Source: Nostoc sp. FACHB-973 | Lineage (GTDB): Bacteria; Cyanobacteriota; Cyanobacteriia; Cyanobacteriales; Nostocaceae | NCBI RefSeq assembly: GCF_014698115.1 | Contig: NZ_JACJSJ010000008.1 | Coordinates: 1-64,000, forward strand | Length of the DNA: 64,000 nucleotides | Direction of reading: 5' to 3' | Shown: one piece after another, positions 56,012 through 63,440 of the stretch | How positions within the stretch are numbered: position 1 is the first letter of the stretch | How the letters are laid out: every line of letters starts with the position of its first letter | The notes under the pieces: generated by a model | What the model was told of the DNA's origin: nothing | Database searches by the model: none | Seen by the model: the letters and a program-made list of their open reading frames with translations, nothing else | Translations under genes and position numbers: made by a program

Positions 56012-56694
56012 AAGCGGTTTTGAGTTTTTGGGTTCTGCCTAGTCATTCTATCGAAATGGGGATCAAAAGCAGTTCGGAAAAATTAAACATCATTTAAATA
56101 ACAAGCTGCTCTACGGTTTTAACTAGCGCTTAAACGCTACAAGCCTTGGATTCAAACGAGATAGTGATATTTGCCTGAGTGCATTTACTGATGATGACCA
56201 TTCCTAAGATTGTCTGAGTTCAGAAATTGTTCCGATTCTAGAGGGCAAGTAGCTGCATAGATAATTTTAAATTTCCCTATGTTTATACTTACAGTAATTT
56301 CCAGCAATCAGATATCATCTGGGCTATATTTTCATCAAGGATTTACAGTTATTCAACATTTGGGGATCGCTCTTTGTCATTTGTCATTTGTCCTTTGTCT
56401 TATACCCAATGAGCAGTAACCAATAGCTATAGCTAGTTTTGGCAAAATATCATTTGAGCTTTGGTTGAATTTTTACTACAAAAACCTTAAAAAGGCAAGA
56501 TAAAACTTTAGAAGATAGAAATAGGGCATGGGGTATTGCGAGTGTGGGTAGCTTGGAAAGCTTTTGTATAATCTCCCCACACTCCCTCATCTCCCTCATC
56601 TCCCTCATCTCCCTCATCTCCCTCATCTCCCCACTCCCCACTCCCTTTTGATTAATGACAGAGGCTAAGATATTAGCTTATTCTTGACCTGTCT
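56012..56694. other. Divergent intergenic region with STRR, no gene seen
   Basis: About 680 bp. It holds TCATTTG heptamers near 56377-56396 and a CCCTCATCTCCCTCATCTCC tract at 56575-56650, with a G-rich counterpart near 56521-56550. Promoters for the DUF318 gene and the CBS kinase gene should be here. Confidence 0.55.
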
Positions 56695-58074
56695 TTGTCA
56701 AAATCAGGGTGTCTAGTGCCAGAAGAATTCAGTTGTCAAATCTCACCGCCATTTTTGTCTGAGGGTAGCGATCGCAATCTCAGTTTAGATTCAACCCTCC
56801 AAGAACTACCAATGTACAACTTCCAGGTGGAAATTAACTGTACTGGTAGGGAAGTAGCTAGTTTTTTAGAAAAATATCCCCTGCTACCAGGAGTAATTTT
56901 GCTAGAACAGGGAAAGTTCGTGGGAATGATTTCGCGGCGACGACTGTTAGAATTTTTAATTCGCCCCTATGGACAAGAGTTGTTTTTTCAGCAACCATTA
57001 GGCGTTCTCTACGGCTATGCACGGACACCGATTTTGCTGCTTGGTGAGACGACATTGATTTTAAGTGCGATGCAACTGAGCTTAAAGCGATCGCCAGAAT
57101 TATTATCAGAGCCAATTGTAGTGCAAACTGCTGCTGGTGATTACAGATTATTAGATGTGCAGGAATTAAATTTTATTTCTTGGCAAATTCGCGGTATCAA
57201 AAATTTCGTGCGATACGAACGCAGCCAAGCCCAAATGATTCAAAATGATAAAATGGCGAGTTTGGGGCGTTTGGTCGATGGGGTAGTACACGAAATTTTA
57301 GACCCCGTGGGTTTTATTTGGGGTAACATAACTTACGTCTCAAACTACAGCCAAGATTTACTTAAGTTAATAGCGGCTTACGACAAAGAATTACCGTCTG
57401 CGTCCGAGACAATTAACCAAATCAAAGAAGAAATTGAATTTGATTTTTTAGAACAAGATTTATTGCGATCGCTTGCTAGTATCCGCACTGGAGCCGAAAG
57501 ATTAAAAAGACTTGTCACCAGTTTGCAAAATTTCTGTCATCTCGATGAACTTTATCCCAAACCTGTAGATTTACATTCCTGTATCGATAATCTTATTTTA
57601 TTAATTAATAGCCGGATTCAAGGAGAAATTGAAATCATAAAATCTTACGGACAACTGCCACCAGTGTATTGTTTTATGGGGCAGTTAAATCAGGTTTTAA
57701 TAAATATTTTAAGCGAAGCTGTAGATACTTTACTCAATGAAGCAGCGCGACAGCAGTTTTATCTAGAAGATACAAAGACTATTCAAAAACCCAGAATCAA
57801 GATTAGTACAGAAGTTATTTCACAGAAACCTAGTAAACCAAATGCACCAGATTCCCGCTGGATCTTAATTCGCATTACTGACAATGGTCCTGGAATGTCA
57901 CAAGAATTACTACAGCAAATTATGGAGTCTTTTTCTTTGGAAACAAAAAATGGTAAAGAGACTAGCTTAGCTGTCAGTTATCGAATTATAACTGTGAAAC
58001 ATGGTGGTAAATTCAATTTACGTTCCCAACCAGGTATGGGGACTGAATTTGAAATTATGTTGCCTTTGGTTTGA
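56695..58074 (+). CDS. CBS-histidine kinase-like protein with degenerate ATPase (probable pseudokinase)
   Basis: 459 aa. Residues about 45-165 look like a CBS pair (LLPGVILLEQGKFVGMISRRRLLEFLIRPYGQELF). The H-box is present (His199 in GVVHEILDPVGF). In the HATPase domain the N-box reads NILSEAVDT, with Glu341 where Asn is expected, and the G2 loop reads KETSLAVSY in place of GTGMGLSISY. G1 (ITDNGPGM) is kept. It resembles the intact kinase at 23585. The start is TTG 56695; an internal ATG at codon 40 would cut little known sequence. Confidence 0.8.
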   Translation: MSKSGCLVPEEFSCQISPPFLSEGSDRNLSLDSTLQELPMYNFQVEINCTGREVASFLEKYPLLPGVILLEQGKFVGMISRRRLLEFLIRPYGQELFFQQPLGVLYGYARTPILLLGETTLILSAMQLSLKRSPELLSEPIVVQTAAGDYRLLDVQELNFISWQIRGIKNFVRYERSQAQMIQNDKMASLGRLVDGVVHEILDPVGFIWGNITYVSNYSQDLLKLIAAYDKELPSASETINQIKEEIEFDFLEQDLLRSLASIRTGAERLKRLVTSLQNFCHLDELYPKPVDLHSCIDNLILLINSRIQGEIEIIKSYGQLPPVYCFMGQLNQVLINILSEAVDTLLNEAARQQFYLEDTKTIQKPRIKISTEVISQKPSKPNAPDSRWILIRITDNGPGMSQELLQQIMESFSLETKNGKETSLAVSYRIITVKHGGKFNLRSQPGMGTEFEIMLPLV

Positions 58075-58094
58075 TTTAACTTTAGCGAGTACAC

Positions 58095-58218
58095 TAGACC
58101 TCTTGCATAAATCAAAAATAAAGAACCCCACCCCGCATTTGAGTAAAGCAAACGCTCCCCTCCCCGCAAGCGGGGAGGGGTTGGGGGTGGGGTGTTAGGG
58201 ACTTTTGCAAGGGGTCTA
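58095..58218. mobile_element. MITE-like element with TAGACCTCTTGCA ends
   Basis: 124-bp unit with 13-bp terminal inverted repeats (12 of 13 pair) and an internal C-rich/G-rich palindrome (CTCCCCTCCCCGC pairing with GCGGGGAGGGG). Noncoding. It lies between the convergent pseudokinase and psbA genes. Confidence 0.6.
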
Positions 58219-58352
58219 CTATGGTTTCACTCCTGAATTATGACTTCTGAATTCTGCTCTAACTGAGATAAGAAAAACCTGCCCATAATATTGATTCATC
58301 CCAGAATTACAGACAGGTTGAAAACAACTAGAAAAATCCAAAAATGCAATCT

Positions 58353-59423
58353 TTAACTAACTGGAATAGGTTGACCACTAGACAGAACCAAAGGAAAATT
58401 ATGGACATTAGGAGCGTGCATTGCACTGATACCAAGATTGGCACGGTTCAGTATATCAGCGTCGGTTCTAATAACTTCACCCCGACTATCTAAGATGGAA
58501 TGATTAAAGTTCAAGCCATTGAGATTAAATGCCATCGAACATACACCCATTGCTGCGAACCAAATACCTATAGTTGGGAATGCTGCTAATAAAAAATGCA
58601 AAGCACGATGATTCTTGCTAGCAAAGGTAGGAATCAACAACCGTCCCAAGAAGCCATAGTGTCCTGCCAAGTAATTGTAGGTGAATTTCTGCTGACTCAA
58701 CTTATATCCGGTATTAATTGATTCATTTTCATCGGTATTCCGAATTAGCGTTGAAGTCACCAAAGAACCATGCAAAGAACTCAACAGTGCGCCGCCGAAT
58801 ATACCTGCTACACCCAACATATGGAACGGGTGCATGAGGATATTATGATCGCCTTGGAAAGCCAACATAAACTGGAAAGTCCCAGTAATTCCCAAAGGTA
58901 AACCATCAGAAAAACTACCTTGACCAATGGGATAAACTAGCAAAACAGAAGTAGCGGCGATGACGGGTGCAGAATAGGCAATTGCTGTCCAAGGTCGCAT
59001 TCCCAAACGATAGCTCAATTCCCAAAATCGCCCTAACAAGCACCAAATACCAATGAGAAAATGCAGCACAATCAACTGATATGGCCCACCATTGTAGAGC
59101 CATTCATCCATCGATGCAGCTTCCCAAATAGGATAAAAGTGCAAACCAATAGCAGCGGAAGTCGGCACAACTGCGGCTGTAATTAAGTTATTACCATCCA
59201 TCAGCGAACCCATGATTGGCTCACGTATGCCATCCATATCTACGCTGGGAGCGGCAATCAAAGCCAAAATAAAACACGTGGTGGCAGCTAGCAAGGTGGG
59301 AATCATCAACACACCAAACCAGCCGATGTAAATCCGATTTTCTGTGCTAGTAATCCAGCGACAAAAACTATCCCAGAAATCAGAAAAATTAAATTCTCTT
59401 TGAGGTTGAACAATGGTACTCAT
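58353..59423 (-). CDS. psbA: Divergent photosystem II D1 protein (sentinel/rogue D1)
   Basis: 356 aa. D1 fold with P680 His (MHPFHML, His201), non-haem iron His218 and His276, and TyrZ (Tyr164). Compared with standard D1, Mn-cluster ligands are partly gone: Asp170 and His332/His337 equivalents stay (173, 336, 341), but Glu189 is Asp192, Glu333 is Ala337, Asp342 is Val346 and the C-terminal Ala344 is Ser348. Residue 130 (pheophytin contact) is Phe133, and Ser264 of the QB site is Ala268. This fits the class called rogue or sentinel D1, thought to make PSII without oxygen evolution. A MITE lies 38 bp upstream. Confidence 0.9.
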   Translation of the reverse strand: MSTIVQPQREFNFSDFWDSFCRWITSTENRIYIGWFGVLMIPTLLAATTCFILALIAAPSVDMDGIREPIMGSLMDGNNLITAAVVPTSAAIGLHFYPIWEAASMDEWLYNGGPYQLIVLHFLIGIWCLLGRFWELSYRLGMRPWTAIAYSAPVIAATSVLLVYPIGQGSFSDGLPLGITGTFQFMLAFQGDHNILMHPFHMLGVAGIFGGALLSSLHGSLVTSTLIRNTDENESINTGYKLSQQKFTYNYLAGHYGFLGRLLIPTFASKNHRALHFLLAAFPTIGIWFAAMGVCSMAFNLNGLNFNHSILDSRGEVIRTDADILNRANLGISAMHAPNVHNFPLVLSSGQPIPVS

Positions 59424-59460
59424 GATCTGTAGCTCCTAAGTAATTCCAAGTTCAAATTTT

Positions 59461-59553
59461 GGTGTTGCTGAATCTGAGTATGAATTAAAATTTTTCGATA
59501 TGCGCCTAAAGGCAAATGTGTGAGACTAATTCATACTTTAAATTAGCAACGCC
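59461..59553. mobile_element. MITE in the psbA leader
   Basis: 93 bp bounded by 27-bp inverted repeats (GGTGTTGCTGAATCTGAG and TTTAAATTAGCAACGCC ends; about 22 of 27 pair). It sits 38 bp upstream of the psbA ATG, so it either lies in the 5' UTR or supplies the promoter. Confidence 0.7.
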
Positions 59554-59584
59554 GTTTTCTCTTTTGATCTGACTGATTGTATAT

Positions 59585-59640
59585 GTTGTATATGAGATAT
59601 GTAGTAAAAATCCTAGTGACAATTACTACCTATATACAAC
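59585..59640. promoter_or_regulatory. Long dyad upstream of sentinel psbA
   Basis: GTTGTATAT (59585-59593) pairs with ATATACAAC (59632-59640), and inner GTAGTA with TACTAC. The spacing (about 56 bp end to end) allows a large hairpin or a double operator. It lies beyond the MITE relative to psbA. Confidence 0.4.
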
Positions 59641-59767
59641 ACGAGTACTATGAAAAGGCCGTGAATTCTCAAGCTAATTAAAGCAATAGTTGAACATCTC
59701 TAGCTTGAAGTTACAACAAGAATTTGAGGAACTTGTGAGGAAATACGGTGCTGATTAAAACTTAAAA

Positions 59768-59915
59768 CAGCATACAAGTTTGTCCCATTGGTAGAAGATA
59801 AATTACGCGATCGCCGTTAATGAATTAACGCTATAATTCCAATATTTTTACTCTAAAGTGATGGGGCGTAGGCGTAGCCAGCCGTAGGCATCGCTTTTAA
59901 CAACACCTCAGCATT
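59768..59915. repeat. DUF4926-tail repeat, copy A (degenerate)
   Basis: Resembles the DUF4926 3' end and its downstream flank at 61193-61340: CAGCATACAAG, CCCATTGGTAGAAGA, CGCGATCGCCG, then GGCGTAGGCGTAGCCAGCCG. The coding part is decayed. With copy B it flanks the Uma2/DUF6883/DUF4926 genes as direct repeats. Confidence 0.6.
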
Positions 59916-59998
59916 ATCTGCTACATAAAATCGTTAACGCCGATTAATTCTAGTACTATATATATATTTGCTGCGGGCTACCCCATTGATGAACAGCC

Positions 59999-60766
59999 AT
60001 GTCAGAAACCACCTTACCTGTACCCCTGATTGAAATTCCACCTAGCGAAGCAGAACTTCCCTATGATGATGGTGTCCCAATGGAAAGCGCACGTCACAGA
60101 GCTGCGATGAATTTGCTGATAGATGCCTTAATCCCTTGGTTGTTACAGCGAGAAGATGGGTTTGTCGGCGGCAATATGTTTGTCTACTACAGTCTGGCGC
60201 AGTTACGCAACAAAGACTTTAAAGGGCCAGACTTTTTTGTAGTGTTGGGTGTCCCAAAAGGTGAACGCAAAAGTTGGGTGGTTTGGGAAGAAGAAAAAGC
60301 CCCGGATGTTGTGATTGAGTTGCTTTCTGAAAGCACAGCCGCCGCAGACAAAAACGAGAAAAAGCTGATTTATCAAAATCAAATGCGTGTACCAGAATAT
60401 TTCTGGTATGACCCGTTTAACCCAGATGATTGGGCAGGTTTTTCTATCCAACAGAGAGTTTATCAGCCACTGGTTGCTAATGAACGAAATCAATTGGTGA
60501 GTGAATCCTTAGGGTTGGCGTTGCAGCGCTGGCAGGGAAATTATAAAGGAATTGATGCGACTTGGTTACGCTGGGCAACTTTGGAGGGACAATTACTGCC
60601 AACACCTGAAGAACAGGAACGCCAACGAGCGGACAAAGCAGAGTCGCAGTTATTACAAACGGCACGCAACTTACTGACGGGTGGGATGACGGTAGAACAG
60701 GTGGCGACAGTCACAGGTTTAGATGTGTCGGCGATTGAGCGATCGCTCTCAACATCTGAGTCATGA
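59999..60766 (+). CDS. Uma2-family (DUF820) putative endonuclease
   Basis: 255 aa. Family core with PDFFVVLGVPKGERKSW, PDVVIELLSEST and KLIYQNQMRVPEYFWYDP. The C-terminus has a coiled region and a short helix-turn-helix-like end (LLTGGMTVEQVATVTGLDVSAIERSL). Larger than the copy at 15643. It overlaps the next, broken gene by 4 bp. Confidence 0.85.
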   Translation: MSETTLPVPLIEIPPSEAELPYDDGVPMESARHRAAMNLLIDALIPWLLQREDGFVGGNMFVYYSLAQLRNKDFKGPDFFVVLGVPKGERKSWVVWEEEKAPDVVIELLSESTAAADKNEKKLIYQNQMRVPEYFWYDPFNPDDWAGFSIQQRVYQPLVANERNQLVSESLGLALQRWQGNYKGIDATWLRWATLEGQLLPTPEEQERQRADKAESQLLQTARNLLTGGMTVEQVATVTGLDVSAIERSLSTSES

Positions 60767-61032
60767 TCAAATATGGGAAATACTGACGCTTTGCGTTTGG
60801 TTTTTCAGTAGATGATTGGGAAACGCTTGCTAAAGCATTACTAAATCATGTTGCTGATAACGATGTTACAAAAATTGAAAATTCACCATTTGGAACTCGA
60901 TATGTTGTAGAAGGTATACTGGTTTCACCGGATGGCAGAAATCCTGGGATTCGTTCGGTTTGGTTTATTGAAACAGGGGAAACTATTCCTAAATTTGTTA
61001 CTTCATACCCACTAAAATGGAGAGAAGAATGA
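60763..61032 (+). pseudogene. DUF6883-like gene, truncated with in-frame stop
   Basis: The frame starts at an ATG overlapping the Uma2 stop (MIKYGKY), meets TGA at codon 8, then continues RFAFGFSVDDWETLAKALL, VVEGILVSPDG, SVWFIETGETIPKFVTSYPL. That remainder looks like the C-terminal two thirds of a DUF6883 protein, with the usual N-terminus missing. The last codons overlap the DUF4926 start (ATGA). It is likely non-functional unless the stop is read through. Confidence 0.7.
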
Positions 61033-61253
61033 TTCAAGAACTTGATAGGGTTATTCTGACTAGCGATCTGCCAGAATATAGTCTAAAAGAGGGTGATATG
61101 GGTACAGTTGTTTTAGTACATCAAGGTGGCAAAGGATATGAGGTTGAATTTGTCACATTAGATGGCGAGACTGTCGCAATTGTTTCACTCCACAGCATAC
61201 AAGTGCGTCTTATTGGTAGGAGAGAAATTGCGCGATCGCCGCTAATAAACTAA
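61029..61253 (+). CDS. DUF4926-family small protein
   Basis: About 74 aa from ATG 61029 (MIQELDRVILTSDLPEYSL). Core EGDMGTVVLVHQGGKGYEVEFVTLDG fits DUF4926, an SH3-like small fold. DUF4926 genes are often next to DUF6883 genes; a toxin/immunity-like pairing is suspected but unproven. It overlaps its broken partner by 4 bp. Confidence 0.75.
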   Translation: MIQELDRVILTSDLPEYSLKEGDMGTVVLVHQGGKGYEVEFVTLDGETVAIVSLHSIQVRLIGRREIARSPLIN

Positions 61254-61340
61254 CGCGATAATTGCAATCTATTTACTCTAAGAAAATGGGGTGTAGGCGT
61301 AGCCAGCCGTAGGCATCGCTTTTAGCAGCACATCAGCATG
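61193..61340. repeat. DUF4926-tail repeat, copy B (intact gene end plus flank)
   Basis: 3' end of the intact DUF4926 gene and flank with GGTGTAGGCGTAGCCAGCCG, matching copy A, and in its coding part copy C. The repeats suggest the module was copied and lost several times. Confidence 0.6.
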
Positions 61341-61394
61341 ATTTCCATTATTGCGTCACATTCTTTATAGATATTAGGCTAATGCACATGTAAA

Positions 61395-61808
61395 TCAAAC
61401 AAATGGATTGACGATTCTTACTTTGTTATCTATTAACTGATTGTGTTGCATATCTTCCGAGTAAATTATAGAACATTTACCTAGTAAAGCTGTAGCTATA
61501 ATTAGACTATCCCAATAAGAGTAGTTATATTGTGCATTAATTTCCAATGCTTGTATAACTTCTGTTGTGCTAATAGCTTGAACAGGGAAGGTGTTGATTA
61601 TATCTGATATAATTGTAATTGCATCTGTTTTTGATGTAAAATTTTTTCGAGTTAAAACATGAAATAACTCACCCAAAACCTGAGTGCTAATTAAAAGCAA
61701 TGATGAATTATTTTTGATGATTTCTGCAACTTTTTGATATTTTTCAGGTGGATTTTTGGCGTAGAGATAAATCCAGAGATTGGTATCGAGAAAAATATTA
61801 TTGCTCAT
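61395..61808 (-). CDS. PIN-domain toxin (VapC-like)
   Basis: 137 aa. PIN nuclease acids are in place: FLDTNLWIYLY (Asp8), VLGELFHVLT (Glu), YSYWDSLIIATALL (Asp) and IIYSEDMQH (Asp). Such toxins cleave RNA. The antitoxin gene directly upstream overlaps it by 11 bp, the usual arrangement. Confidence 0.88.
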   Translation of the reverse strand: MSNNIFLDTNLWIYLYAKNPPEKYQKVAEIIKNNSSLLLISTQVLGELFHVLTRKNFTSKTDAITIISDIINTFPVQAISTTEVIQALEINAQYNYSYWDSLIIATALLGKCSIIYSEDMQHNQLIDNKVRIVNPFV

Positions 61809-62034
61809 ATATTTCTTCTCGATTAAATTTATAATCGGGAGGAAGTGGGAAAGAGTAGTTATTTACTTGGGCTAAAAAATGGTCAATTTTTGATTCTCCA
61901 TAATCAATTGTTTGAGTAGATTGACTTGGTTCCAAAATCACGACTTGTATAGTTCTACCTTCTAATTCAGGGCTAAGCTTTTCATTCAGAACAAGTTCGC
62001 CGTTAGTACAGGTTGCTTGTAAAATTTTGAGCAT
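61798..62034 (-). CDS. Antitoxin partner of the PIN toxin
   Basis: 78 aa. N-terminal strand-rich DNA-binding-type segment (MLKILQATCTNGELVLNEKL, then IQVVILEP) and a C-terminal tail (FPLPPDYKFNREEIYEQ) likely to bind the toxin. The overlap with the toxin gene supports the pairing. The family is not named with certainty. Confidence 0.75.
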   Translation of the reverse strand: MLKILQATCTNGELVLNEKLSPELEGRTIQVVILEPSQSTQTIDYGESKIDHFLAQVNNYSFPLPPDYKFNREEIYEQ

Positions 62035-62096
62035 AAGATTTACTGAAGATGGAAGTTAGCTTTTTTTCAATGTAACATTGAATGGGTAAACTTTGG

Positions 62097-62168
62097 GAAT
62101 TGTTTCATTCTACAGCATACAAGTGCGTCCCATTAGTAGGAGAAAAATTGCGCGATCGCGTCTGATAA
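62097..62168. repeat. DUF4926-tail repeat, copy C (coding remnant)
   Basis: Matches the last 25 or so codons of the DUF4926 gene (GIVSFYSIQVRPISRRKIA versus AIVSLHSIQVRLIGRREIA in the intact gene). No start or upstream part remains. Confidence 0.65.
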
Positions 62169-62248
62169 ATTTATAATTTATCAAGGCATACAGTCAAATA
62201 ATCTTTTAAAATTTAAAATATATTAGTCGATATCAGAGGCTAGATCAA

Positions 62249-62485
62249 ATGAGCATTGAAGAAATTATTATAGATAAGCTAAGAATATTACCTCCTGATA
62301 AGCAACAAGAGGCATTAGATTTTGTATAATTTTTACTTGCGAAAATGCAAAAGCAAGAGTTCTCTGCTCAAGAAATAAAGTCAGGGGTTTCAGCTTTGAC
62401 TCTTGCTCAAGAATACGTTGGTTGTGTGGAAGCAGCGAGTGACTTATCTACTAATAAAGATTATATGAATGGCTCTGATTCGTGA
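62249..62485 (+). pseudogene. DUF2281-like antitoxin gene with nonsense codon
   Basis: MSIEEIIIDKLRILPPDKQQ leads to ALDFV, TAA at codon 27 (62327-62329), then FLLAKMQKQEFSAQE and on for 52 more codons in the same frame to a normal stop. Family members read FVEFL here, so GAA to TAA is the simplest explanation. No clear toxin partner follows. Confidence 0.7.
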
Positions 62486-62549
62486 TGAGATAATGTGTAT
62501 TGCTTACCCTATAGACTGTGGTAAATATGTATTATTTTGTTGCAAATGT

Positions 62550-63440
62550 TTATACAAAAATTTTTAGTGGATGATTCATGTGTGTTGTTTGATCTAACAA
62601 ATGCTCATGCTTTAGCTTCTGCATCTCTTCTGTAAGAGTTTTTTGGACTATTTTGACGATTAAAGCTTCCAAATCTGCTATTGTGAGATTACTTATAAGC
62701 TGGTCTGATGTATGTTGTAAGTTTTCCATAGAAAATATTTCTGCATCCTGATGTATTTGTGTGAGTGATGATTTTTTCTCTACTTCAGAGTAATTTAATG
62801 ATTCACTTGTAATCATATCTTCAGTTATTCTAGGATTTTTTTTATTCCAATTTGACACAATTTCAAAGTAACCTGCGGCATCTTCTAAACAATACTCAAA
62901 CATATTTAATAAAATATCTATCCAACCGCTTTTTCGGAAAAAGACTTTTCTGGGATTCTTACGAAAATAACGACCGTCAATCTTTTTATTTACTTGAATT
63001 TCAAGGTGTTCAAATAAACCATTTAAACCTTGATAGCCATATAATTGTGAATATTTTCTAAAATCAAATAATTTTATTTCATCAACGTTTGAATGTATGG
63101 CTAGAGCTTTTGATCTATTTCTCAACGTTATCAGATCACTATCTTTTATATTGAAGCCAATAAATATTTTATTTTTAAATCTTTCAATATCTTTTATAAT
63201 TTCCTCAACAAGTTGATTTTCCTCAGATTCAAATTCTAAAAACTTAATTTTTATATATTGTTGCTTACTTGTTTTGAGAAGCCGAGTAATGGTGTATCCA
63301 TATATTTTTTGTACTGCTTTTCCCTTTACCTGTAAATAATCCGGCCAAAATTCTAAGTCAAGAAAAACCAAATCATAGATAGAACCATTAGAAAAGTTAT
63401 TGATAAATTGCCCATCAATCTTGACCTCTATCTTATACAT
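62550..63440 (-). CDS. DEDDy-type 3'-5' exonuclease-like protein
   Basis: 296 aa, AT-rich. Residues about 20-195 fit an RNase H-like exonuclease: motif I FLDLEF (D28, E30), motif II IFIGFNIKDSDLITL (N97, D102), motif III YCLEDAAGY (Y183, D187; Y-x3-D spacing). The C-terminal 95 residues are polar and helical. The family is inferred from the motif order, not from any close relative I recognise. It lies next to the toxin-antitoxin patch and the repeat array. Confidence 0.55.
   Translation of the reverse strand: MYKIEVKIDGQFINNFSNGSIYDLVFLDLEFWPDYLQVKGKAVQKIYGYTITRLLKTSKQQYIKIKFLEFESEENQLVEEIIKDIERFKNKIFIGFNIKDSDLITLRNRSKALAIHSNVDEIKLFDFRKYSQLYGYQGLNGLFEHLEIQVNKKIDGRYFRKNPRKVFFRKSGWIDILLNMFEYCLEDAAGYFEIVSNWNKKNPRITEDMITSESLNYSEVEKKSSLTQIHQDAEIFSMENLQHTSDQLISNLTIADLEALIVKIVQKTLTEEMQKLKHEHLLDQTTHMNHPLKIFV

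Larger units (their letters stand above)
59424..59998. other. psbA upstream region
   Basis: 575 bp, no intact gene. From the psbA side: ribosome binding site AGGAG, the MITE 59461-59553, a long dyad 59585-59640, and a degenerate DUF4926 3'-end copy at 59768-59915 next to the Uma2 gene. Confidence 0.6.

Noticed and set aside
58353-59423. Chlorophyll f synthase (ChlF) for the divergent psbA
   Set aside because: Retained Asp170, His332 and His337 equivalents and no other far-red (FaRLiP) genes nearby fit rogue/sentinel D1 better; a tree would settle it.
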